A stretch of DNA of 64,000 nucleotides from Streptomyces sp. G-G2 (GTDB lineage: Bacteria; Actinomycetota; Actinomycetes; Streptomycetales; Streptomycetaceae): NCBI RefSeq assembly GCF_030063135.1, contig NZ_JASISO010000032.1, positions 39,255-103,254 on the forward strand, read 5' to 3'. Positions 24,145-33,139 of this stretch are shown in pieces. The notes below the pieces were generated by a model. It was not told the origin of the DNA, did no database searches, and saw only the letters and a list, made by a program, of their open reading frames with translations. Numbering within the stretch: the stretch's first letter is position 1; every line of letters begins with the position of its first letter. A program made the translations under genes and the position numbers.

Positions 24145-24984
24145 ATGAGTGATCTCGCGGGGGGATTCCGCTATCTGCTGGCGGGCCAGCGCTGGGTGCT
24201 GGGCCACGGCCGCTGGCTCGGCATAGGACTGCTGCCCGGGCTGGTGTCCCTGGTCCTGTACGCCGCCGCCCTGATCGGCCTCGGCTTCGGCGCCGACGAC
24301 CTCGTCGCCTGGCTGACCCCCTTCGCCGACGGCTGGGGTTCGCCCTGGCTCGCGCTTTTGCGCGGTTTCCTGACCGTGCTGCTCTTCGGCCTCGGCCTGT
24401 TCCTCGCGGTGATCACCTTCACCGCCGTGACCCTGCTGATCGGCCAGCCGTTCTACGAGTCCCTCTCCGAGGAGGTCGACCGCGGCGAGGGCGGCGAGGT
24501 GCCCCGGTCCGGGCTCACGCTGTGGCGGGAGCTGTGGATCTCGGCCCGCGACAGCGTGCGGCTGCTCGGGCGGGTGCTGCTCTACGGCGTCCTGCTCTTC
24601 GCCCTCGGCTTCGTCCCGGTGATCGGCCAGACCGTCGTCCCCGCCATCGGGTTCTGCGTCTCCGGCTACTTCCTCACCCAGGAACTCACCGGCGTCGCCC
24701 TCATGCGCCGCCGGGTGGAACTCCCCGGACAGCTCGCGCTCCTGCGCTCGCGCCGGATGCTGGCGCTCGGCTTCGGCGTACCGCTGGTCCTGTCCTTCCT
24801 GGTACCGCTCGTCGCGGTGTTCCTGATGCCCGGCGCGGTGGCGGGAGCCACCCTGATGGTCCGCGACCTGACGGCCGACCCGGATGCGGGCGCCGACGCC
24901 GGTGCGGACGCCGGCGCGGTGGAGCCGGCCCGGGCCGAGGGCTTCGGACCGCCGCCCGCGGGCTACGGACGGCCTACAGGCTGA
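24145..24984 (+). CDS. EI24/CysZ-like membrane protein
   Basis: 279 residues, four to six membrane helices. The EI24 signature appears in LLIGQPFYESLSEEVDRGEG and in the C-terminal half FVPVIGQTVVPAIGFCVSGY with LTQELTGVALMRRR. E. coli CysZ of the same family imports sulfate, but the actinobacterial homologues are uncharacterised. The tail carries a DAGADAGADAGA repeat. Its 3' end overlaps the convergent imine-reductase-like gene by 11 bases. Confidence 0.88.
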   Translation: MSDLAGGFRYLLAGQRWVLGHGRWLGIGLLPGLVSLVLYAAALIGLGFGADDLVAWLTPFADGWGSPWLALLRGFLTVLLFGLGLFLAVITFTAVTLLIGQPFYESLSEEVDRGEGGEVPRSGLTLWRELWISARDSVRLLGRVLLYGVLLFALGFVPVIGQTVVPAIGFCVSGYFLTQELTGVALMRRRVELPGQLALLRSRRMLALGFGVPLVLSFLVPLVAVFLMPGAVAGATLMVRDLTADPDAGADAGADAGAVEPARAEGFGPPPAGYGRPTG

Positions 24985-25906
24985 GCAGGCCGATCGCGCC
25001 CGCCGTGTCCTCGGCCCCGTGGGCCGGATCCTGCGCCAGCCTGCGCCGCATGAGCTCCAGGTAGGGGGCGATCAGCTCCGCGCTGACCCCCTGCTCCTCG
25101 GCCGTGCGCAGCAGTGTCGGGGCGCCCGCGACCTGCATGGCCAGGCTGGAGACCACCCCCGAGGTGAAGTCGCCCGACTCCAGCCGCTCGGCGGCGCCGC
25201 CCGCGAAGTGGCCCATCGCACCCAGCCACTCCGACAGCGGCGACGCCAGCGAGGAGGGCGCGATCCCCTCGCCCCGGATCAGCGCGTAGGCGTGGGAGAT
25301 CCCGGCGAACAGCCCGTACATCGCGCTCAGCAGCGCCACGTCGTGCAGGGCCGCGTGACCGGCGTCCGAGCCGACGAACCGGGCCCCGGCCGGGACCTCC
25401 AGGGCCGCGCGGTGGGCCTCGTACAGCTCCCGCGAGCCGCTGTAGAAGACGTAGCCGCCCGCCTCGGGGATGCCGATCATCGGCGGTACGGCCATGATCC
25501 CGCCGTCCAGGAACCGGGCCCCGCGGGCCGCCGCCCCGGCGCCCCGCGCCCGCGCCTCGGCCGGGGTCCCGGTGGTCAGGTCGACCAGGTCCCGGCCGGT
25601 CAGGTCGACCCCGTCGAGAGCCTCGCCGACCGAGGCGTCGTCCAACAGGCACAGGACCACCGGCCCACCCGCGGCCACCGCGTCGGCGACGCTCGCGGCG
25701 ACGGCCGCGCCCTCGGCGGCCAGCGCCGCGGTACGGGCGGGGGTGCGGTTCCACACGGTCAGGGGGTGTCCGGCGGCGAGCCAGGCACGGGCCAGGGCGG
25801 TGCCCATGACTCCGGTGCCGAGCAGGGTGACGGGGGCCGGGGCGGGGGTCGGGCCAGGGGTCGGGTCAGGGGTCCGGGCGGGCATCGCGGTGTGCGTCGT
25901 TGTCAT
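24974..25906 (-). CDS. Imine-reductase-like NADPH oxidoreductase
   Basis: 310 residues. A Pro/Thr-rich leader precedes the Rossmann motif VTLLGTGVMGTALARAWLAA and the NADP-type turn VWNRTPARTAAL. The middle shows the imine-reductase pattern DGGIMAVPPMIGIPEAGGYV continuing FYSGS, and the helical domain carries AALHDVALLSAMYGLFAGIS with an Asp at the position used as proton donor in some imine reductases. Relatives reduce cyclic imines; the alternative is a beta-hydroxyacid dehydrogenase, but the Lys of that family is not evident. It is divergent from an HxlR regulator, its probable controller. Confidence 0.85.
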   Translation of the reverse strand: MTTTHTAMPARTPDPTPGPTPAPAPVTLLGTGVMGTALARAWLAAGHPLTVWNRTPARTAALAAEGAAVAASVADAVAAGGPVVLCLLDDASVGEALDGVDLTGRDLVDLTTGTPAEARARGAGAAARGARFLDGGIMAVPPMIGIPEAGGYVFYSGSRELYEAHRAALEVPAGARFVGSDAGHAALHDVALLSAMYGLFAGISHAYALIRGEGIAPSSLASPLSEWLGAMGHFAGGAAERLESGDFTSGVVSSLAMQVAGAPTLLRTAEEQGVSAELIAPYLELMRRRLAQDPAHGAEDTAGAIGLLSL

Positions 25907-25946
25907 GCCCTTAGCCTTGGGCCAGGCCGGAAGGTGATCAAGTACG

Positions 25947-25958
25947 CACTTCGGAGTG
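25947..25958. promoter_or_regulatory. Candidate HxlR operator
   Basis: CACTTCGGAGTG is a short dyad (CACT-N4-AGTG) inside an AT-richer tract midway between the divergent imine-reductase-like and HxlR genes. Position and symmetry suit an HxlR site, but the arms are only 4 bp. Confidence 0.35.
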
Positions 25959-26005
25959 GGTGGTTACCTCCGGGTGGGTGCACAGCGGACGGGGAGGGGG
26001 CGGGG

Positions 26006-26356
26006 ATGGCGACGACGGGCAGGCCGGGGTCGAGTCACTGCGGGATCGACGCGGCGATGGACATCATCGGCGGCAAGTGGAAGGTGCTCATCCTGTGGGC
26101 GCTGGGCGAGGCGCCCCACCGGTTCGGCGCCTTGCGCCGCACGATCCCCGGGGTCACCGAGAAGGTGCTCTCCGCGCAGCTGCGCGAACTGGAGGCCGAC
26201 GGCATCGTGCACCGCGCGGCGTACGACGAGGTGCCGCCCCGCGTCGAGTACTCCCTGACCCCGCTGGGAGCCGAGCTGAACGAGGCCTTGGCCCCGCTGG
26301 GCGCGTGGGGCCGCAGGCACCTCGTCCCCGGCGCCGCCGGCCCCGGCGCCGCTTAG
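26006..26356 (+). CDS. HxlR-family transcriptional regulator
   Basis: 116 residues from ATG 26006, with GGGGAGGGGG upstream. HxlR signature: CGIDAAMDIIGGKWKVLILW, then FGALRRTIPGVTEKVLSAQL and the wing VPPRVEYSLTPLGAELNEAL. The Cys near the start is the position that senses quinones or aldehydes in this family. It is divergent from the imine-reductase-like gene and convergent with the TetR gene, with a 4-base overlap at the 3' ends. Confidence 0.92.
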   Translation: MATTGRPGSSHCGIDAAMDIIGGKWKVLILWALGEAPHRFGALRRTIPGVTEKVLSAQLRELEADGIVHRAAYDEVPPRVEYSLTPLGAELNEALAPLGAWGRRHLVPGAAGPGAA

Positions 26357-26928
26357 GCCGTGCCCCGCAGCAGGACCAGGAAGGAGCGGAACGCGGCGGG
26401 CATGTCCACCGCTTCCGGGGCGAGCAGCCACTGGTACTGGAGGCCGTCCAGCACCGCGGTCAGCAGCGGGGCCGCCTGCTCGGGGGTCAGCCCCGACGGC
26501 AGGCGTTCCCCGAACTCGGCGCGCAGTACCGCCGTCATCTCCGCGCGGACCTGCGCGTAGCGCTCGGTGAAGAACTCCCGGGCCGGATGCCCGTCCGTGA
26601 CGCTCTCGCCGAGCAGCGCCGAGAAGGTCTGCACGATCCCGGGGCGCATCGCGTTGTACTCCACCAGGGAGTCCAGCAGGTCCAGGCGCCAGGGCCCGGC
26701 CGCGCCGCGCGAACCGCCGCCCGTGTCCCAGCGGTCGCGCTCCTCCAGGACCGCGACCAGCAGGGACTCCTTGCTGGGGAAGTAGTGCAGCAGGCCCTGC
26801 TGGGTGAGCCCGACGCGCTCGGCGACGGCGCCCAGGGTCGCCCCCCGGTAGCCGCGTTCCGCGATCACCTCGACCGCCGCGCGCAGGATGTCCCCGCGCC
26901 GCTCCTCGCTCCTGGCCCTGACCGCCAT
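26353..26928 (-). CDS. TetR-family transcriptional regulator
   Basis: 191 residues from ATG 26928. The N-terminal helix-turn-helix reads ERGYRGATLGAVAERVGLTQ followed by QGLLHYFPSKESLL. The C-terminal ligand domain contains ERYAQVRAEMTAVLRAEFGE and LLTAVLDGLQYQWLLAPEAV, a pattern seen in regulators next to glycoside hydrolases. It is divergent from the GH3 beta-glucosidase 118 bases away and may repress it in the absence of a sugar. Confidence 0.9.
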   Translation of the reverse strand: MAVRARSEERRGDILRAAVEVIAERGYRGATLGAVAERVGLTQQGLLHYFPSKESLLVAVLEERDRWDTGGGSRGAAGPWRLDLLDSLVEYNAMRPGIVQTFSALLGESVTDGHPAREFFTERYAQVRAEMTAVLRAEFGERLPSGLTPEQAAPLLTAVLDGLQYQWLLAPEAVDMPAAFRSFLVLLRGTA

Positions 26929-27046
26929 CCGGCCCCCCCTCGTCCGCGCCGCCGTGCTGCCAGCAGACCGTACGCCATCCACGCCGCCCGCCTGGAAATA
27001 ACGAACACATCACGAACCCTACCGCTCAACAGGGAACGGGTCCACG

Positions 27047-29545
27047 ATGGGGACGCCCGCACCGCAGCACTCGACGAGGAGGCAGGCCGTGGCCGCCGAC
27101 GCCCTCAGCACCCAGGCCGACCGGATCCGCAACGACGTGGTGGAAACCGCGCTCGCAACGTTGGATCTCGACACGAAGACCCGGCTGCTCGCCGGGCAGG
27201 ACATGTGGAGCCTCCCGGCCGTGCCCGGCATCGGACTGGACTCCCTGGTCATGTCCGACGGCCCGATCGGCGTCCGCGGCGTCCGCTGGACCGCCGACGA
27301 CCCGTCCATCGCCCTGCCCTCGCCGACGGCGCTCGCCGCGGCCTGGGACCCGGCCCTCGCCCGCCGGGCGGGCCGCCTCCTGGCCCAGGAGGCCCGCCGC
27401 AAGGGCGTGCACGTCCTGCTCGCGCCCACCGTCAACCTGCACCGCTCCCCGCTGGGCGGCCGCCACTTCGAGTGCTACTCCGAGGACCCCTGCCTCACCG
27501 GAGCCATCGGCACCGGCTACGTCCAGGGCGTCCAGGACGGCGGGGTCGGCACCACCGTCAAGCACTTCGTCGGCAATGACGCCGAGACGGAACGCTTCAC
27601 CGTCGACTGCGTCATCGCCCCCCGCCCGCTGCGCGAGCTGTACCTGGCGCCCTTCGAGACCATCGTCACCCACGCCCACCCCTGGGGCATCATGACCTCG
27701 TACAACCGGGTCAACGGCACGACGATGACCGAGCACCGCCACCTCGTCAACGCGGTCCTGCGCGGCGAATGGGGCTTCGACGGCTACAACGTCTCCGACT
27801 GGATGGCCGCCCGCTCCACCACCGGCGACATCCTCGGCGGCCTCGACGTCGCGATGCCCGGCCCGCGGACCGTCTACGGGCCCGCGCTCGCCGACGCCGT
27901 ACGCGCCGGGGAGGTCCCCGAGTCCGCCGTCGACGAGGCCGTGCGCAACGTCCTGCGCCTCGCCGCCCGCGTCGGCGTCCTGGACGGCGCCCCGCCGGTC
28001 GTCACCGAAATCCCCGAGGCCCTCGACGGCCAGGCGCTCGCCCGCGAACTGGCCGCCCGCGGCTTCGTCCTGGTCCGCAACGAGAACGCCGCCCTCCCGC
28101 TGAGCGCCGAGGGACGTACGGTCGCCCTCTCCGGCGCCGCCGCCCGCGACGCCCGGGTCCTCGGCGGCGGTTCCGCCACCGTCTTCCCCGAGCGGGTCGT
28201 CTCCCCGCTCGACGGGCTCACCGCCGCGCTCCCGCACGGCGCGCTGACCTTCTCCGTCGGCGCGGACCCCAGCGAGGAACTCACCCCCGCCGACAAGGGC
28301 TTCGGGCTGCGCGCCGTCTGCCGGGACGCCTCCGGGGCCGTCCTCGGCGAAGGCACCCTGCCGTCCGGCCAGGTCCAGTGGATCGGCGACGACCTGCCGG
28401 CCGGGGTCACCTACGAGACGATGGCCTCCATCGAGGTCATCGGCACCCTCGTCCCCCGCGAGAGCGGCGAGCACACCTTCGGCACCCGGGGGCTCGGCGC
28501 CTTCGCCCTCGCGGTCGGCGGCGAGCGGGTCTGGGACGGGGTCCAGCACCTGGGCAATGAGGCCGACCCCTTCGAGGCCTTCTTCGGAGCCCCCAGCGAG
28601 CGCGCCCGGATCACCCTCACCGAGGGCGACGCCGTCGAGGTCTCGCTGACCTACCAGGTCCCCGACCTGGCCGGACTGCCGCTCAAGGCGATCATGTTCT
28701 CGCTGCTCCACCTCGGTCCGCGCACCGACCCCGACCAGCTGATCGCCGAAGCCGTGGAGGCCGCGCGCGGCGCCGACACCGCCGTCGTGGTCGTCGCCAC
28801 CACCGAGCGCGTGGAGTCCGAGGGCTTCGACCGCCGGGACCTGGAACTGCCCGGCCGCCAGAACGACCTGGTGCGCGCCGTGGCCGCCGTCAACCCGAAC
28901 ACCGTGGTCGTCGTCAACGCCGGGTCCCCGGTCGAACTGCCCTGGCGGGACGAGGTCGCGGCGGTGCTGCTGACCTGGTTCCCCGGGCAGGAGGGCGGGG
29001 CCGCGCTGGCCGACGTACTCCTCGGCGACCGGGAGCCGGGCGGGCGGCTGCCCACCACCTGGCCCGCCGTGTTCGCCGACGCGCCGGTCACCGACGTGGT
29101 CCCGCGGGACGGGCGCCTCGAGTACGGCGAGGGGCTCTTCATCGGCTACCGGGCCTACGAGCGCGCGGGCACGGTCCCGGCGTACGCCTTCGGGCACGGC
29201 CTCGGCTACACCGACTGGGAGTACGAGTCCCTGGAGGTCACCCCCGAGGTGGCCCGGGTCCGGATCCGCAACACGGGCGGCCGCCCCGGACGCGAGGTGG
29301 TCCAGGTCTACCTGGCCCCCGTCGCGGACCCGGTGGAACGCCCGGCGAGCTGGCTGGCGGCCTTCGCGAGCCTGGAGGCGGGCCCCGGCGAGAGCGTGGA
29401 GGCCGAGATCGCGCTGCCCGCGCGGGCCTTCGAGATCTGGGACGAGAGCGCCGGAGCGTGGCGGCGCGTGGAGGGGGAGTACGAGGTCCGCGCGAGCCAC
29501 TCGCACCCCGACGCCCGGCTGACCGCCACCCTTGAGATCCGGTAG
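27047..29545 (+). CDS. Beta-glucosidase, glycoside hydrolase family 3 with PA14 insert
   Basis: 832 residues. GH3 N-terminal barrel (about 30-330) with MSDGPIGVRGVRW, VKHFVGNDAETERF and the nucleophile Asp251 in GYNVSDWMAARST. The second domain (from about 340) begins LARELAARGFVLVRNENAAL and contains a PA14-like insertion at about 420-545. It resumes with VVVATTERVESEGFDRRDLE and LLTWFPGQEGGAALADVLLG. A fibronectin-III-like domain ends the chain. No signal peptide, so it is cytosolic and probably splits imported gluco-oligosaccharides. The PA14 insert usually narrows substrate choice. A strong terminator follows. Confidence 0.94.
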   Translation: MGTPAPQHSTRRQAVAADALSTQADRIRNDVVETALATLDLDTKTRLLAGQDMWSLPAVPGIGLDSLVMSDGPIGVRGVRWTADDPSIALPSPTALAAAWDPALARRAGRLLAQEARRKGVHVLLAPTVNLHRSPLGGRHFECYSEDPCLTGAIGTGYVQGVQDGGVGTTVKHFVGNDAETERFTVDCVIAPRPLRELYLAPFETIVTHAHPWGIMTSYNRVNGTTMTEHRHLVNAVLRGEWGFDGYNVSDWMAARSTTGDILGGLDVAMPGPRTVYGPALADAVRAGEVPESAVDEAVRNVLRLAARVGVLDGAPPVVTEIPEALDGQALARELAARGFVLVRNENAALPLSAEGRTVALSGAAARDARVLGGGSATVFPERVVSPLDGLTAALPHGALTFSVGADPSEELTPADKGFGLRAVCRDASGAVLGEGTLPSGQVQWIGDDLPAGVTYETMASIEVIGTLVPRESGEHTFGTRGLGAFALAVGGERVWDGVQHLGNEADPFEAFFGAPSERARITLTEGDAVEVSLTYQVPDLAGLPLKAIMFSLLHLGPRTDPDQLIAEAVEAARGADTAVVVVATTERVESEGFDRRDLELPGRQNDLVRAVAAVNPNTVVVVNAGSPVELPWRDEVAAVLLTWFPGQEGGAALADVLLGDREPGGRLPTTWPAVFADAPVTDVVPRDGRLEYGEGLFIGYRAYERAGTVPAYAFGHGLGYTDWEYESLEVTPEVARVRIRNTGGRPGREVVQVYLAPVADPVERPASWLAAFASLEAGPGESVEAEIALPARAFEIWDESAGAWRRVEGEYEVRASHSHPDARLTATLEIR

Positions 29546-29575
29546 CCGCCGACTGGCCGGAAATCACCCATGAAC

Positions 29576-29613
29576 CGGGCCGGGGGCGGCCCCTGACACC
29601 CGCCCCCGGCCCG
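29576..29613. terminator. Terminator after the GH3 gene
   Basis: A 14-bp stem (CGGGCCGGGGGCGG with CCGCCCCCGGCCCG) and a 10-base loop start 31 bases after the GH3 stop. It also faces the convergent GDSL lipoprotein gene. Confidence 0.85.
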
Positions 29614-29645
29614 TACGTACGACCACCGGGCGATCGGCGCGCTCA

Positions 29646-29700
29646 GCTCGGGCGGGCGGCTCAGGTAGCTCAGGCGTGCGGCTCGGGCGGGCGGCTCAGG
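29646..29700. repeat. Two copies of a 20-bp repeat at the 3' end of the GDSL gene
   Basis: GCTCGGGCGGGCGGCTCAGG occurs at 29646-29665 and 29681-29700; shorter relatives (TAGCTCAGGCGTGCG) lie between. The second copy contains the stop codon of the GDSL lipoprotein on the minus strand, so the first is a downstream copy of that gene end. The layout is like the repeat at 4185-4259. Confidence 0.75.
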
Positions 29701-30595
29701 CCGGCGGCTCGGGCGAGGTGATCTGGCGGTGCGCCAGTTCCGCCAGCCGGGCCTGCCCGTCCTTGCCCGGGTGGAACCAGTCCCAGCGGCTCAACTGCTC
29801 CGTCGTGAACGGGAACTGGAACACCGCGCCCCCGTCGTAGCGGCACAGCGCGTCCTTCGCGCAGACCTGCCGCAGCGCCTCGTTGTACTCCACCACGCGC
29901 GCCCGCACCTTCTCGCGCCGCGCGGTCGCCCCGGCCGTCACCGACTCGGCGTCCGCCAGCATCGACTGACAGATGCCCAGCTTCCAGATCTGGCGCCCCA
30001 CCGCACTGCCCTTGCCCTGCTCCCACAGCCGCTGCAGGTCCGGCACGCTCGACACGTAGACCTGGGCCGTGGGCGCGGCCGCGCGCAGCCCCGCCATGGC
30101 CCGCTCGAACTCCTCCCGGAAATCGGCGACCGAGGTCATCGAGGAAGCGGTCGGGCGGCACGCGTCGTTCGACCCCACCATCACCGTGACCAGGTCGGGG
30201 CGCTGCGCGGCCGCCGCGGTCAGCTGGGCGCCCAGATCCGCCATCCGCGAGCCGGTCACCGCGTAGTTCCAGCTGCGCTCGGGGGTCAGCGCCTCGCCGA
30301 GCAGCCGGGTGGCGAGCGAGTGCACCTCGGGGTCGTTGCCGGTGGCCCAGGAGGCCTCGGGGCAGTCCGCCAGTACCGAACAGGCGTCGAAGCCGCGGGT
30401 GATGGAGTCCCCGACGGCGGCCAGGGAGGCGGGCGCGGTGTTCCATCGCGGCGCGGCCGGCCCGCCGCGTTCCCCGTCGGCCGCTGAATCGTTTTCCTGG
30501 CAGCCGGTGACGGCCACGGCCAGCACGGCCGCCACCGCGCCCGCGCGCAGGGCGGAGGTCCGCCCGCGGCGACGCGCGGGGGTGGTGGTCCGCAT
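29696..30595 (-). CDS. SGNH/GDSL-type hydrolase lipoprotein
   Basis: 299 residues from ATG 30595 with GGAGG upstream. The N-terminus has a basic start, a hydrophobic stretch AGAVAAVLAVAVTGC and a lipobox Cys, so the protein is a surface lipoprotein. Catalytic blocks: block I LAAVGDSITRGFD (Ser), GSRMADLG (Gly), MVGSNDAC (Asn) and DWFHPGKDGQ (Asp/His). It is an extracellular esterase or lipase; the Cys pairs fit the secreted Streptomyces SGNH group. Substrate unknown. Confidence 0.93.
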   Translation of the reverse strand: MRTTTPARRRGRTSALRAGAVAAVLAVAVTGCQENDSAADGERGGPAAPRWNTAPASLAAVGDSITRGFDACSVLADCPEASWATGNDPEVHSLATRLLGEALTPERSWNYAVTGSRMADLGAQLTAAAAQRPDLVTVMVGSNDACRPTASSMTSVADFREEFERAMAGLRAAAPTAQVYVSSVPDLQRLWEQGKGSAVGRQIWKLGICQSMLADAESVTAGATARREKVRARVVEYNEALRQVCAKDALCRYDGGAVFQFPFTTEQLSRWDWFHPGKDGQARLAELAHRQITSPEPPA

Positions 30596-30846
30596 GGGTG
30601 AGGTGCCTCCGTCGTCGTTCCGTGTCCCCCGGGGGGCGCCCTGCTGAGTGAAAGCTGTGTGTTGAGCGGGTTTGGAGCGACGGTACGTCACACCGCGACC
30701 CCCGGCGCACGGTAGCTTTTTCCCGTGGCGTTTCGGCCGCAGGTTCCTTGCCGCAATGTCAGATCATTTCCGGTAAATTACATCACGTCACATACTGTCC
30801 GTTTTCAGGAGTTTATTCCCGACCTCGTCCCACACTGGAGGTCCCG

Positions 30847-31341
30847 GTGACGACACGTGGAGTTCTGTACGTGCATTCCGCACCGCGCGCGCTCTGTCCG
30901 CATGTGGAATGGGCGGTCGCGGGTGTACTCGGGGTGCGGGTGAACCTCGACTGGATCAGGCAGCCCGCCTCCCCGGGCACCTGGAGAGCGGAGTTCTCCT
31001 GGCAGGCCGAACCGGGCACCGCCTCGAAACTCGCCTCCGCCCTGCGCGGCTGGCGCCTGCTGCGCTTCGAGGTGACCGCCGAACCCTGCTCCACCGCCGA
31101 GGGGGAGCGCTACAGCTCCACCCCCGAACTCGGCATCTTCCATGCCGTCACCGGGATGCACGGCGACATCCTCATCCCCGAGGACCGGCTGCGGGCCGCC
31201 CTCGCCCGGTCCGTACTCGGCGAGACCGACCTGGAGGCGGAGATCTCCAAGCTGCTCGGGAAGCCCTGGGACGACGAACTGGAACCCTTCCGCTACGCGG
31301 GCGAGGGCGCCCCGGTCCGCTGGCTCCACCAGGTCGTCTGA
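30847..31341 (+). CDS. DUF3145 protein
   Basis: 164 residues from GTG 30847, with GGAGG five bases upstream. It begins VTTRGVLYVHSAPRALCPHV and contains VEWAVAGVLGVRVNLDWIRQ and GIFHAVTGMHGDILIPEDRL. This protein is highly conserved among actinobacteria and has no known function; no signal peptide or membrane helix. It stands next to the fatty acid synthase operon in this genome, convergent with it across a strong terminator. Upstream is a long AT-richer leader (30700-30846) that probably holds its promoter. Confidence 0.92.
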   Translation: MTTRGVLYVHSAPRALCPHVEWAVAGVLGVRVNLDWIRQPASPGTWRAEFSWQAEPGTASKLASALRGWRLLRFEVTAEPCSTAEGERYSSTPELGIFHAVTGMHGDILIPEDRLRAALARSVLGETDLEAEISKLLGKPWDDELEPFRYAGEGAPVRWLHQVV

Positions 31342-31356
31342 GGTCCGTACGCGCGA

Positions 31357-31386
31357 AAGGCCCACCCGGATCACCGGGTGGGCCTT
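31357..31386. terminator. Terminator between DUF3145 and fabF
   Basis: A 13-bp perfect stem (AAGGCCCACCCGG with CCGGGTGGGCCTT) around a 4-base loop. It lies between convergent genes and may serve both. Confidence 0.9.
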
Positions 31387-31486
31387 CCGCGCGTGTACGA
31401 CTCGACGACGGACACCTCAGCCATCGACTGAGGAACCCCGACGGCGGACGCCGCTCCTCAACGGGCACACCTTGCCTGACGCCGCA

Positions 31487-32752
31487 CTAGACAGTGCGGA
31501 AGGCCAGCGAAACGTTGTGGCCACCGAATCCGAACGAGTTGTTGATCGCGGAGATCGGGCCCTCGACCGGCAGCTTGCGCGGCTCGCCGCGGACGATGTC
31601 CGCCGTGATGTCGTCGTCCAGCTCGTCGACGTTGATCGTCGGCGGAGCGATGCGGTGGTACAGCGCCAGCACGGTCGCTACGGTCTCGATACCGCCCGCG
31701 CCGCCCAGCAGGTGGCCCGTCATCGACTTGGTCGCCGAGATCGCGATGTGGTCGAGGTCGTCGCCCAGCACCTTGCGCAGGGCCTTCAGCTCGGCCGTGT
31801 CACCCTGCGGGGTCGACGTGGCGTGCGCGTTCAGGTGGACCAGCTCGGCCGGGTCGAGGCCGGTGTTGTCCAGCAGGTTGCGCAGCGCGGCCGCGACACC
31901 GCGGCCGGTGGGCTCGGGCTGCGCGATGTGGTGGCTGTCCGCGGACAGACCCTGGCCCAGCACCTCGCAGTAGACCCGGGCGCCGCGCGCCGCGGCGTGC
32001 TCGGCGGACTCCAGGACCACCACGCCGGCGCCCTCGCCGAGGACGAAGCCGTCACGGGCCTTGTCGTACGGGCGGGAGGCCGTGGTGGGGTTCTCGTTGT
32101 TCTTGGACATCGCCATCATGTTGGCGAACGCGGCGATCGGCAGCGGGTGGATCGCGGCCTCGGTACCGCCCGCGATGACCACGTCGGCGCGGCCGGTACG
32201 GATCATCTCCACGGCGTAACCGATGGCCTCGGCGCCGGAGGCGCACGCACTGACGGGGGTGTGCACGCCCGCCTGGGCGTTGACCTCGAGACCGACGTTG
32301 GCCGCGGGGCCGTTCGGCATGAGCATGGGGACGGTGTGCGGGGAGACCCGGCGCACACCCTTTTCCTTCAGTACGTCGTACTGGTCGAGCAGGGTGGTGA
32401 CACCGCCGATACCGGAGGCGATCACCGTGCCGAGGCGCTCGGGAACGATGGAGGGGTCCTCGCCGGCGGGGCCGGTGTAACCCGCGTCGGCCCAGGCCTC
32501 ACGGGCCGCGATCAGCGCGAACTGCGCCGAGCGGTCCAGCTTGCGGGCCAGCGGGCGGGGCAGGACCTCGCTCGGGTCCACGGCGGCCGTGGCGGCGATG
32601 CGGACCGGGAGTTCGGCGAAGCGCTCACCTTCGAGGGGCTTGACCCCGGAACGACCGGCGAGCAGACCTTCCCAGGTCGAAGCGCTGTCGCCACCCAGCG
32701 GAGTGGTTGCGCCGATACCGGTGACGACCACGGTGCGATTGGTCGGGCTCAC
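31487..32752 (-). CDS. fabF: Beta-ketoacyl-ACP synthase II
   Basis: 421 residues from GTG 32752 (VSPTNRTVVVTGIGATTPLG). The catalytic Cys is in PVSACASGAEAIGYA, the two His in NAHATSTPQGDTAE and KSMTGHLLGGAGGIE, and FGFGGHNVSLAF closes the active site. The enzyme condenses malonyl-ACP with acyl-ACP in chain elongation. It is the last gene of fabD-fabH-acpP-fabF, 79 bases after acpP. Confidence 0.97.
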   Translation of the reverse strand: MSPTNRTVVVTGIGATTPLGGDSASTWEGLLAGRSGVKPLEGERFAELPVRIAATAAVDPSEVLPRPLARKLDRSAQFALIAAREAWADAGYTGPAGEDPSIVPERLGTVIASGIGGVTTLLDQYDVLKEKGVRRVSPHTVPMLMPNGPAANVGLEVNAQAGVHTPVSACASGAEAIGYAVEMIRTGRADVVIAGGTEAAIHPLPIAAFANMMAMSKNNENPTTASRPYDKARDGFVLGEGAGVVVLESAEHAAARGARVYCEVLGQGLSADSHHIAQPEPTGRGVAAALRNLLDNTGLDPAELVHLNAHATSTPQGDTAELKALRKVLGDDLDHIAISATKSMTGHLLGGAGGIETVATVLALYHRIAPPTINVDELDDDITADIVRGEPRKLPVEGPISAINNSFGFGGHNVSLAFRTV

Positions 32753-32831
32753 AGGAATTCTTTCTCCACGTGTAAGAGGGTGCTGAATTGTCACGGCGCC
32801 ACCGCCAGGTGGCGACAAACGCTCGTCAGGC

Positions 32832-33080
32832 TCAGGCCTGGTGCTTCAGGATGTAGCTGGCGGCGTCGCCAACCGTCTTGAGGTTCTTGACGTCCTCGTC
32901 GGGGATCTTGACGTCGAAGCGCTCTTCGGCGGCGACGACGACCTCGACCATGGACAGGGAGTCGACGTCCAGGTCGTCCGTGAACGACTTCTCGATCGCG
33001 ACGTCCTCGGTCGGGATACCGGCGATCTCGTTCACGATCTCGGCGAGACCCGTGACGATCTCTTCCTGCGTGGCGGCCAT
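32832..33080 (-). CDS. acpP: Acyl carrier protein
   Basis: 82 residues, acidic. The phosphopantetheine Ser lies in DLDVDSLSMVEVVVAAEERF. A strong AAGGAG precedes ATG, in keeping with the high expression of ACP. It carries the growing acyl chain for the flanking Fab enzymes. The Leu after the Ser and the overall sequence mark it as fatty-acid rather than polyketide ACP; the gene context agrees. Confidence 0.97.
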   Translation of the reverse strand: MAATQEEIVTGLAEIVNEIAGIPTEDVAIEKSFTDDLDVDSLSMVEVVVAAEERFDVKIPDEDVKNLKTVGDAASYILKHQA

Positions 33081-33139
33081 GTGGCGCTCCTTCTTAGATA
33101 GCTAACTCTGGTGGGACGGGACGGGAATGATCCCGGGCC

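Noticed and set aside
25960..27013. Open frames antisense or shifted over the HxlR and TetR genes
   Set aside because: They lack motifs and conflict with two clear regulators with good starts.
27026..29506. Very long open frame (826 codons) antisense to the GH3 gene
   Set aside because: Low-complexity Gly/Asp/Val/Arg composition and no motifs, while the plus strand gives a complete GH3 enzyme.
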